Assembly: GCA_030698575.1 (NCBI GenBank)
Contig: JAUYMQ010000014.1
Span: 1-17,917 of the forward strand
Source of the DNA: Deltaproteobacteria bacterium
GTDB lineage: Bacteria; JAUYMQ01
Length of the DNA stretch: 17,917 bases
Reading direction: 5' to 3'
Shown: in pieces, positions 8,010-14,634 of the stretch
How positions within the stretch are numbered: position 1 is the first letter of the stretch
Layout: each line of letters starts with the position of its first letter
Notes under the pieces: model-generated
The model's database searches: none
Told to the model about the DNA's origin: nothing
What the model saw: the letters and a program-made list of their open reading frames with translations, nothing else
Program-made: the position numbers and the translations under genes

Positions 8010-8805
8010 TCGGCGAATACAGCGGCCCTCGCGCGCCTCGAGGCTCGGGCGGAGAAGCTCCGGCAGAAGATCTATAAACAACTCTCGCCCTGGCAAAAGA
8101 CCCAGCTCTCCCGGCATCCCCAGCGGCCGACGACCCTCGATTACATCGAACGTCTCTTCACGGATTTCGAGGAGCTCCACGGCGATCGCCTCTTCAGAGA
8201 TGATCCGTCCATCGTCGGAGGGCTCGCGCGTTTCCGCGATCGTCCGATGGTCGTCCTGGGGCACCAGCGCGGGCGAACGGCGCGCGAGCGGACGATGCGG
8301 CATCGCGGAAAGCCGATGCCGGAGGGCTTCCGGAAATCCCTTCGACTCATGCGCATCGCCGAACGATTCGCCAAGCCCATCGTGACATTCGTCGACACGA
8401 CGGGAGCCCATCCGGGGGCCGACGCCGAGGCGCGAGGCCAGGCCGAGGCAATAGCACGCAACTTGCGCGAACTGAGCGCCCTCCGGACGCCCATCGTAAC
8501 CTTCATCATTGGGGAAGGGGGCAGCGGCGGGGCTCTCGCGCTCTGCGTGGCCGACCGCATCTTCATGCTCGAGTACGCCACTTTCAGCGTGATAAGCCCC
8601 GAAGGCTGCGCCGCGATCCTCTGGAGGCGGGGCGCACAGGGACCCTGACGCGGCCGCGCGCACCGTCGGGAGCGCGCTCGAGGAGGCCCTCGAAGAGTTG
8701 CGCGAAATTCCATTCGATGCGCTGCTTCAACAGCGCTACGAACGGCTGCGTGCCATCGGGGAGTTCATCGAAAATACTGCGGAAAGCCGGGCCCCGTCGA
8801 CTTGA
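8001..8805 (+). pseudogene. accA: Broken accA (acetyl-CoA carboxylase carboxyltransferase alpha): no start codon, internal deletion with frameshift
   Basis: The frame from 8001 encodes unmistakable AccA sequence: [79 protein letters not shown] and [13 protein letters not shown]. AccA is one half of the carboxyltransferase that makes malonyl-CoA. After Trp at 8622-8624 the frame runs quickly into a stop at 8646-8648. The family C-terminus resumes one base out of register at 8626 with [11 protein letters not shown] and continues through LLQQRYERLRAIG to TGA at 8803-8805. About 34 residues expected between ILW and GGAH are missing, which implies a net deletion of about 101 nt. The N-terminal helical segment and any ATG, GTG or TTG start after miaA are also missing. 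True gene decay or an assembly error are both possible; accA is normally essential. Confidence 0.85.
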
Positions 8806-8830
8806 CACCTCCGGGCTGCTCTGTTACGCA
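8802..8830 (+). promoter_or_regulatory. Candidate promoter for the MCE transporter operon
   Basis: A perfect TTGACA (8802-8807) overlaps the accA-remnant stop codon. It is followed after 17 nt by TACGCA (8825-8830), or after 16 nt by TTACGC; both are poor -10 matches. It is the only strong -35 in front of the permease genes and would leave a leader of about 360 nt. Confidence 0.45.
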
Positions 8831-9197
8831 GGGGTGTTTCCAGTAGGGGTAGAAAGGGGGCGTGGGCCCTGGTTTTCGCTCCCGCCCGCTCGGAAACCTC
8901 CCCATTGTTCTGATCAGCAAAGAGAGGACCTTCCGCGAGTGGCGTTGCGTGCCCGTGCAGGCGCGTCCGGCCCGGTGGCCGGATGGCTTTGCAGGGATAC
9001 CCCCCGCCGCAGGCGCATCGGACGCGTGAAGCGCGTTCTTCTGGCGACAATCCGGATCCCGACGCCGAGGCGGATCGCGGCCCCTCGGCGCAAATCTCTG
9101 ACTAGCCGATCCACGCGGACACACCCGCAAGCGCCAACTGGCGGCGGTAACCGCGTGGGAGGGCCAGACTGCCGCCCCCCGGGCGGCGTCTGCCGCG
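8831..9197 (+). other. Long gene-free leader before the first permease gene
   Basis: No supported protein-coding gene lies in these 367 nt. Open frames here are GC-driven and show no family motif or good ribosome binding site. If the promoter at 8802-8830 is used, this is a 5' untranslated leader. It holds one clear hairpin just before the start codon (9171-9187) and several weaker GC-rich inverted segments. I did not recognise a riboswitch. Confidence 0.45.
9171..9187 (+). other. Hairpin abutting the first permease start
   Basis: GCCGCCC (9171-9177) pairs perfectly with GGGCGGC (9181-9187) around a CCC loop, ending 10 nt before the ATG at 9198. It occupies the place where a Shine-Dalgarno would be expected, and none is visible, so it could limit initiation at 9198 or favour ATG 9210. 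Confidence 0.45.
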
Positions 9198-9983
9198 ATG
9201 GTCCTCGGGATGATCGACAAGTACGTTGTACAGCCCGTCTACAACTTCTTCGACGAAGTGGGCAGAATCGTCCTCTTCGCGATGGAAGCGATCACGCTCC
9301 TATTCCGGCCCCCGCTCTTCTGGCGTGAAATCCTCACGGAGTCACATCACGTCGCCACCACCTGCATCATTCCCGTCGTCTGCACAGTGGCTCCCATCGG
9401 GTGCATCCTCGCGATCCAGGCGCTGAACATTCTCAGGCCCCTGGGCGTTGAAAAGCTCATGAGCTCGATGGTCGTCATCATCATGGTACGCGAGCTTTCC
9501 CCGGCCATGACGTCGATCATGATCGCGGCCCAGGCCGGGACGTCGATGGCCGCCGAGCTGGGCACGATGCGGGTCAAGGAAGAGATCGAGGCGCAGGATG
9601 TGATGGCCGTGAACCCGATCCAGTACCTCGTCATCCCGCGGTTCATCGCGCTCTTCATCATGTGCCCCATTCTTACCGTGATCGCCTTCTTCGTGGGGAT
9701 GGCCGGGAGCTACGTGATATCGGTGTACGTCGAAGGGGTGAACAAGGGCGCCTTCCTGACGGGTTTGTGGACCTACCTCGAAATGTATGACGTCGGCGGC
9801 GCCATCTTCAAATCCTGCGTCTTCGGCCTCGTTGTGGCGGTCATCAGCTGTTACAAGGGATTCTACGTGACCGGCGGCGCGGCGGGGGTAGGCCGGGCTG
9901 CGAACGATGCGGTGGTCATCTGCATCACCACTTTCCTCATCCTCAACTACTTCCTCACTTCAATCCTCTGGATCACGATGTGA
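9198..9983 (+). CDS. mlaE: MlaE/YrbE-family ABC permease, first of two
   Basis: A 261-residue integral inner-membrane permease of an MCE lipid transporter. About five or six hydrophobic segments are visible. The family signature is clear: VRELSPAMTSIMIAAQAGTS, MAAELGTMRVKEEIEAQDVM, NPIQYLVIPRFIALF and, near the C-terminus, CYKGFYVTGGAAGVGRAAND. MlaE-type permeases couple ATP hydrolysis in MlaF to phospholipid movement through the MCE ring. Start choice is uncertain: ATG 9198 (MVLGMIDKY) follows a hairpin and lacks a Shine-Dalgarno; ATG 9210 (MIDKYVVQP) is an alternative. It is the first gene of a tightly spaced operon and is followed 28 nt later by a paralogous permease, which suggests a heterodimeric membrane domain. 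Confidence 0.92.
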   Translation: MVLGMIDKYVVQPVYNFFDEVGRIVLFAMEAITLLFRPPLFWREILTESHHVATTCIIPVVCTVAPIGCILAIQALNILRPLGVEKLMSSMVVIIMVRELSPAMTSIMIAAQAGTSMAAELGTMRVKEEIEAQDVMAVNPIQYLVIPRFIALFIMCPILTVIAFFVGMAGSYVISVYVEGVNKGAFLTGLWTYLEMYDVGGAIFKSCVFGLVVAVISCYKGFYVTGGAAGVGRAANDAVVICITTFLILNYFLTSILWITM

Positions 9984-10011
9984 GGCCAGTTCGCAAGGGG
10001 CGAAACGGCAA

Positions 10012-10806
10012 ATGGTGAGGTTCGTCGAGTTCATCGGAGCGCTTTTTGGAAAAGTGCTCAGCGAAGTAGGGGCCATCGGGCTCTTCGTCATCAAGACCCT
10101 GAGCGTGGGGATCTCCACCTTTCCCAACCTCAAGCGGTTCGGCGAAGAGTGCTACAACATCGGCATCCAGTCCCTCTTCGTGGTGTGCAGCGTCGGGGCC
10201 TTCATCGGCATGAGCACCGCCCTGGTCGGCTACGCCACTCTCAAGGACCTCGGCGCCCAGAACCTGGTCGGTATCTTTATCGGCATCGCGAGCATTCGCG
10301 AGCTCGGCCCCGCTGTGGCGGCCTTCATGGTGGCCGCGAAAGCGGGATCGGGCATGGCCGCCCACATCGCCACAATGCGCGTGAAGGAGCAGATCGACGC
10401 GATGGAGGTCCAGGCGGTCAATCCCTTCTGGTATCTCATCGTGCCACGCTTTCTCGCGATCATGGTGGTGCTGCCGGTCCTCGTCGTCTGGAACGATTTC
10501 TTCATGCTCGGGACCGGCTATATGATCGCCGTCTTCCAGCTCAAGATCAACAGCGGCGCCGTGATGGAGAATCTCCTCTCCACGGTGGCCATGGCGGACA
10601 TCTGGAAGGGCATGATCAAGGGCTGGGTTCTGGCTCTGTTCATCGTGAGCATCTGCACCTTCAAGGGATTCACCTGTGAACCCGGGGCCCTGGGCGTAGG
10701 AAAGGCGACGAACCAGGCGGTGGTCTACTGCATCGCCATTCTGATTATCATCAACTTCTTCCTGAGCCAGTGGCTCTACGGCGGCATCGGCCTGCGCGGC
10801 ATGTGA
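10012..10806 (+). CDS. mlaE: MlaE/YrbE-family ABC permease, second of two
   Basis: A 264-residue permease paralogous to the preceding gene. Matching motifs are IRELGPAVAAFMVAAKAGSG, MAAHIATMRVKEQIDAMEVQ, NPFWYLIVPRFLAIM and TFKGFTCEPGALGVGKATNQ. It differs at characteristic places: AAHIAT for AAELGT, and TFKGF for CYKGF. It is thus a diverged partner rather than a recent copy. ATG 10012 follows AAGGGG (9995-10000) at 11 nt and gives MVRFVEFIGALFGKVLSEVG, the usual amphipathic N-terminal helix; an earlier in-frame start at 9907 would overlap the first permease. The next gene starts after 27 nt. Two-permease arrangements are known from actinobacterial mce operons (yrbEA/yrbEB), whereas Gram-negative mla operons normally encode one. 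Confidence 0.93.
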   Translation: MVRFVEFIGALFGKVLSEVGAIGLFVIKTLSVGISTFPNLKRFGEECYNIGIQSLFVVCSVGAFIGMSTALVGYATLKDLGAQNLVGIFIGIASIRELGPAVAAFMVAAKAGSGMAAHIATMRVKEQIDAMEVQAVNPFWYLIVPRFLAIMVVLPVLVVWNDFFMLGTGYMIAVFQLKINSGAVMENLLSTVAMADIWKGMIKGWVLALFIVSICTFKGFTCEPGALGVGKATNQAVVYCIAILIIINFFLSQWLYGGIGLRGM

Positions 10807-10833
10807 GCAGCGCTCCGGAAGAAGGAGAAACAA

Positions 10834-11625
10834 TTGGCAAGCAAGGAAGAATTCCGGAAGTACGAAACGGGCGAGCCGATCGTGACGGTGAGGAATCTCT
10901 CCAAGTCCTTCGGCTCACTTCGCGTGCTGAAGGATCTGAACTGCGACATCAAGGCCGGCGAAACCACGGTATTCCTGGGGCCGAGCGGGACGGGCAAGTC
11001 GGTCTTCATCAAGCACATTGTCGGATTGCTCAAGCCGGACGAGGGTGAACTCGAGGTCATGGGGCGGAACGTGCCGACCCTGGGGGAACGGGAGCTGTAC
11101 GAACTGCGGAAGCATCTCGGCCTGGCCTTCCAGCTCGGCGCGCTCTTCGATTCGCTGAACGTCTATGACAACGTTTCGTTCCCGCTGTCGCACCACACGC
11201 GCATGCGCCAGAAGGAGATCAAGAGCCGGGTCGCCGAAGTGCTCGAGCTCGTCGGCCTGCCCGGCACGGAGAACAAGCTCACGACCGAGCTCTCGACAGG
11301 TCAGCAGAAGCGCGTGGGGCTTGCCCGGGCGCTGGCCCTGAACCCGACCATCGTTCTCTTCGACGAGCCGACGACGGGGCTCGACCCGATCCTTTGCACG
11401 ACCATCGACGAGCTGATTCTCAAGCTCAAGACGGAACTCGGCAAAACCTTCATCGTCATCAGCCATGACATCGAAGGCACCTGGAACATGGCGGATCAGG
11501 TGGGTGTGCTCTACCAGGGAACGCTTCTCAGGTACGGGCGAAACGCCGACGTCAGGCGCGACGACAACATCTTTCTGAAGCAGTTCTTCGGGCGCACGGA
11601 AGACGGCCCCATGATCGGGGTTTGA
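10834..11625 (+). CDS. mlaF: MlaF-like ABC ATPase, first of two (altered signature motif)
   Basis: A 263-residue nucleotide-binding protein energising the MCE transporter on the cytoplasmic face. Walker A is GPSGTGKS (49-56), the Q-loop is in AFQLGALFDSL, and Walker B is IVLFDEP with catalytic Glu178. The D-loop GLDP is intact and the H-loop is VISHD with His211. The signature motif reads LSTGQ (153-157) instead of LSGGQ or LSGGM. The TTG start at 10834 is supported by GAAGGAG (10821-10827) 6 nt upstream. Its partner, the next gene, has a perfect signature but lacks the H-loop His, so the defects are complementary. Overall it most resembles MlaF/Ttg2A. Confidence 0.93.
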   Translation: MASKEEFRKYETGEPIVTVRNLSKSFGSLRVLKDLNCDIKAGETTVFLGPSGTGKSVFIKHIVGLLKPDEGELEVMGRNVPTLGERELYELRKHLGLAFQLGALFDSLNVYDNVSFPLSHHTRMRQKEIKSRVAEVLELVGLPGTENKLTTELSTGQQKRVGLARALALNPTIVLFDEPTTGLDPILCTTIDELILKLKTELGKTFIVISHDIEGTWNMADQVGVLYQGTLLRYGRNADVRRDDNIFLKQFFGRTEDGPMIGV

Positions 11626-11677
11626 GCGGATTTCAGGGCGTCCCCGGCAACGCGCCGGGAGAGGGAGACGAGATCTC

Positions 11678-12613
11678 GTGGGGTTTCTGGATCAAATCGC
11701 GAAGCAGTTCCGGGGCGAATACGCCTACACGCCGGAGCTCGTGCTGAAGGAGATGCGGGAGAAGGGGATCAAGATCCGCGTCCGGGGGCTCACAAAGAGC
11801 TTTGGCGGGCTGACCGTGCTGAAGGATCTCGATCTGGATGTCTACGATGGCGAGACCCTTTGCATGCTCGGCGAGAGCGCATCGGGCAAGACCGTTTTCC
11901 TGAAGAGCTTGGCGGGGATCGAGCACCCCGATTCAGGCGAGATATACATCGATGAGCATGATGTCATGAACGCGCCGCCCCGGCAGCTATACGAGATGCG
12001 GCTCGGCCTTTCCATGCAGTTCCAGCAGGGAGCGCTCTTCGAGAGCGTCTCGGCGCTCGAAAACGTTCAGTGGCCCCTGGTGATGCACGCGACGGTCTCC
12101 CCGCAGGAGGCCGAAGATCGCGCGGCGAAGGACCTGGTTTCGGTCGGGCTCACGCCGGACATGCACTGGAAGCTTCCCTCCCTACTTTCAGGCGGGATGC
12201 AGAAGCGAGTGGCGCTCTGCCGGGCGATTGTCGAGCGAAAGGCGCTCATCTTGTTCGATGAACCGAACGCCGGACTGGACCCCATCAAGTGCGCGGCCAT
12301 CGACAACCTGCTTCTGCGTATCAAGAAGCAGTTCAAGGCGACTCTCATCATGAATACATCCGAACTCTTCACTGCTTATAACCTCTCGGATCGGATCGGC
12401 ATCATCTACCGGGGAAAGATCGTGGAGATCGGGGAACCCGGATCGATCAAGAGCAGCAAGCACCCCTATGTCGACGAGTTCACGCGCAAGTCCAAGGAAT
12501 TCCTCCCCCAGATCCTGGCCTATCAAGAGGAGCTGGCCAGCTGGGAGGGTGAAAAGGTCGATGACGGCCGGCGCGATTCGGAGCATCTGGGGAAGACGAC
12601 AGGCGGCTTCTGA
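11678..12613 (+). CDS. mlaF: MlaF-like ABC ATPase, second of two (lost H-loop histidine)
   Basis: A 311-residue ABC ATPase. An N-terminal stretch of about 32 residues precedes the domain. Walker A is GESASGKT (65-72), the Q-loop region is MQFQQGALFES, the signature is canonical LSGGM (170-174) and Walker B is LILFDEP with Glu195. The H-loop segment reads IMNTSELF where VTHDL is expected, so the switch histidine is Ser228 and the next Asp is Glu. A C-terminal tail of about 45 charged residues extends beyond the family core. GTG 11678 is used, with GAGGGAG (11661-11667) 10 nt upstream. An MCE gene follows after 13 nt. I infer that it pairs with the preceding ATPase as a heterodimer with one canonical and one degenerate ATP site. 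Confidence 0.92.
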   Translation: MGFLDQIAKQFRGEYAYTPELVLKEMREKGIKIRVRGLTKSFGGLTVLKDLDLDVYDGETLCMLGESASGKTVFLKSLAGIEHPDSGEIYIDEHDVMNAPPRQLYEMRLGLSMQFQQGALFESVSALENVQWPLVMHATVSPQEAEDRAAKDLVSVGLTPDMHWKLPSLLSGGMQKRVALCRAIVERKALILFDEPNAGLDPIKCAAIDNLLLRIKKQFKATLIMNTSELFTAYNLSDRIGIIYRGKIVEIGEPGSIKSSKHPYVDEFTRKSKEFLPQILAYQEELASWEGEKVDDGRRDSEHLGKTTGGF

Positions 12614-12626
12614 AAGGAGCTATTCG

Positions 12627-13532
12627 ATGGCGGCGACCAGCAGGGTTTACAGAACCGAGCTCGTACTCGGGATCTTCCTCATCATCTCCCTGGCCATTCT
12701 CGCTTACCTGGCCATGCAGACGGGCGCGTTCATCGTCGAGGACAGGGTGAAGCTCGACGTTGTCTTCGACGATGCCTCGGGAATCGTCACCGACTCGGCC
12801 GTCATGATCGCCGGCGTCCAGATCGGTCGAGTCGCGGGTCTCGACGTGGACCACAACCAGGCCATCGTGCACACGGAAGTGAACCGCTCGGCGAACGTCC
12901 GTGAGGACGTGGAGGCCCTCATCCGGGCGCGATCGCTCCTGGGAGAAAAGTACATCGAGCTCAAGCCGCAGTCCCGGGATGCGAAGATGGCGCCGGCCGA
13001 CTTCAAGGTCCCCTCGAGCCATACGGGGTTCTCCACGGAGATCGATCAGCTGACAACGAAAATCGAGCCGTTGATCGACAAGGCGCTGGTCATCCTGAAC
13101 AAGATCGACCCCGAGGATCCCGCAAAGGACAACCTCGTCAACAATCTGAACAGCCTCGCCGCCACCCTCTCCCAGGGACTGGACGGTAAGGGTCCGGCGC
13201 TCGGCAGCTTCATCGAGAACACCTCGAGCCTTACCGAACGGTTAGACGGGATCCTGGCGCGGAACGACACGCGCATTGACCGCGTGCTCATCAATCTCGA
13301 TTCTCTGCTCGCGGACGCAAACAACCAGAAAATCATCCTGGCGCTCAACGACCTGACCTCCACCCTGAACCCCGTGATGGAGGATATCCAGCGCCGGAAG
13401 GTGATTCCGAAGCTCAGCGGGGTCCTGACACGCCTGGACGTCATCGCAGCCCGGGCGGAGCTGATCGACGAAATGGCCATCCGCAAGTTCCTGCAGACTG
13501 AGGGAATCAAGGTGCACATTCGGGCCTACTAG
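12627..13532 (+). CDS. mlaD: MCE-domain (MlaD-like) substrate-binding protein, first of two
   Basis: A 301-residue protein anchored in the inner membrane by one N-terminal helix (about 11-30, LVLGIFLIISLAILAYLAMQ), with the rest predicted periplasmic. The MCE domain spans about 35-117 and contains VMIAGVQIGRVAGL and IRARSLLGEKYIELKP. MCE domains form hexameric rings that bind lipid. The roughly 180-residue C-terminal part, with many Leu/Ile/Asp/Asn heptad-like stretches, is probably helical and could form a tunnel or needle beyond the ring. It ends in FLQTEGIKVHIRAY, almost the same tail as the next MCE protein. ATG 12627 has AAAGGAG (12613-12619) 7 nt upstream. It is much longer than E. coli MlaD (about 180 residues). 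Confidence 0.93.
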   Translation: MAATSRVYRTELVLGIFLIISLAILAYLAMQTGAFIVEDRVKLDVVFDDASGIVTDSAVMIAGVQIGRVAGLDVDHNQAIVHTEVNRSANVREDVEALIRARSLLGEKYIELKPQSRDAKMAPADFKVPSSHTGFSTEIDQLTTKIEPLIDKALVILNKIDPEDPAKDNLVNNLNSLAATLSQGLDGKGPALGSFIENTSSLTERLDGILARNDTRIDRVLINLDSLLADANNQKIILALNDLTSTLNPVMEDIQRRKVIPKLSGVLTRLDVIAARAELIDEMAIRKFLQTEGIKVHIRAY

Positions 13533-13542
13533 CGGGAGCCCT

Positions 13543-13571
13543 ATCAAAAAAACCGCTGCGGTGGGTATAAT
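13543..13571 (+). promoter_or_regulatory. Candidate internal promoter between the two MCE genes
   Basis: A perfect TATAAT (13566-13571) lies in the 99-nt gap between the MCE genes. With 17-nt spacing the -35 position reads ATCAAA (13543-13548), a 3 of 6 match. Transcription would begin near 13578 and give the second MCE gene and the exported proteins a separate promoter. Confidence 0.4.
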
Positions 13572-13631
13572 AGCCGCGCCCTGGAGAGTGGATGGAATTC
13601 ACCTTCACGGCTGGCCGGACAGGGGGATGGG

Positions 13632-14540
13632 TTGGCAAGACCCAGGGACCAGATATGGAATCGCATGGCCGGGCTCGGGGCGATCATCGCCTTTTTGGCC
13701 TTCGCCTATATTGCCGTCACGAGCGGCTCCAAGGCCATGAAGGACGAGAAGAACGTCACCCTCTATGTGAGTGACGCGCTGGGCCTGGTCGAGAACTCGT
13801 CGGTCATGATCGCCGGTGTGGAGATCGGGAGGGTGACGACTCTCGCGGTCGCCCATGACAAGGCCAAGATCATTATCGCCCTGGATCCCACCGAGCAGAT
13901 CCCCAGACGGGTGCGCGGCGTCGTACGCGCCCGCTCGCTCCTCGGCGAGAAATTTCTCGAACTCATCCCGATGGATGCTGTGCCGGGCGGGGAGATCATG
14001 ACCGGAGGCGAGGAGATCGGCGAGGAGGACACGTCAAAGACCCTCGAACTGGATCAATTTGCCACCGACTTCGATCCCCTCATCGACCGCCTCGGGCGGT
14101 TTCTCGACAGCATCAACCCGCCCGATCCCGCCAAGCCGAACCTCATTGAGACGCTCGCTGACGCCACGGGTTCCCTGGCGGAGGGCCTCGATGGCAAGGA
14201 AGAGGCCATCGGCGATCTGGTGGTCAATCTGAACGACGCGGTAGTGCGCGCCGACGGCATCGTTGCCCGAAACAGCGAGCGGGGAGGGCGGGTCTTCGAG
14301 AACCTCGATGCCGTCCTTCTGGACGGCAAGCGAACCCAGATTGTACCTCGACTTTCAGAAGCGGCCTCCAGCCTGACCACCGTGGCCAGGGAGGTCGATA
14401 AAGACCAGACAGTGGCAAAACTCGACAAGGTGTTGGTCCGGTTGGACCCGATTCTGGCCCGGGCAGAGATGCTCGACGAAACAGCGCTCCGGAAGTTCCT
14501 CCAGGTGGAGGGCATCAAGGGGCACATAAGAGCCTGGTAA
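13632..14540 (+). CDS. mlaD: MCE-domain (MlaD-like) substrate-binding protein, second of two
   Basis: A 302-residue paralogue of the previous gene. One N-terminal transmembrane helix (about 14-30, GLGAIIAFLAFAYIAV) precedes an MCE domain at about 40-118 with VMIAGVEIGRVTTL and VRARSLLGEKFLELIP. A segment rich in Gly and Glu follows (GGEEIGEEDTSK), then a long predicted helical region. The C-terminal tail FLQVEGIKGHIRAW matches the first MCE protein. TTG 13632 is the best start, with AGGGGG (13621-13626) about 5 nt upstream; the next in-frame Met is residue 12, which would truncate the lead-in to the membrane helix. Two different MCE subunits suggest either a mixed hexamer or two stacked rings. 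Confidence 0.9.
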   Translation: MARPRDQIWNRMAGLGAIIAFLAFAYIAVTSGSKAMKDEKNVTLYVSDALGLVENSSVMIAGVEIGRVTTLAVAHDKAKIIIALDPTEQIPRRVRGVVRARSLLGEKFLELIPMDAVPGGEIMTGGEEIGEEDTSKTLELDQFATDFDPLIDRLGRFLDSINPPDPAKPNLIETLADATGSLAEGLDGKEEAIGDLVVNLNDAVVRADGIVARNSERGGRVFENLDAVLLDGKRTQIVPRLSEAASSLTTVAREVDKDQTVAKLDKVLVRLDPILARAEMLDETALRKFLQVEGIKGHIRAW

Positions 14541-14571
14541 GTTCAGCTTTCCCGGGGGATGAGCGCCCCGA

Positions 14572-14591
14572 GGCACAGCCTAGGTTGTGCC
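14572..14591. other. Inverted repeat before the exported-protein gene
   Basis: GGCACA (14572-14577) and TGTGCC (14586-14591) flank GCCTAGGT, which itself contains the palindrome CCTAGG. There is no T-run, so an operator or leader hairpin is more likely than a terminator. It sits in the 94-nt gap before the first exported paralogue. Confidence 0.35.
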
Positions 14592-14634
14592 CGCCAACGC
14601 GGCGCTCTCGACCCCGGAGAGAAGGAGGAAGAAG

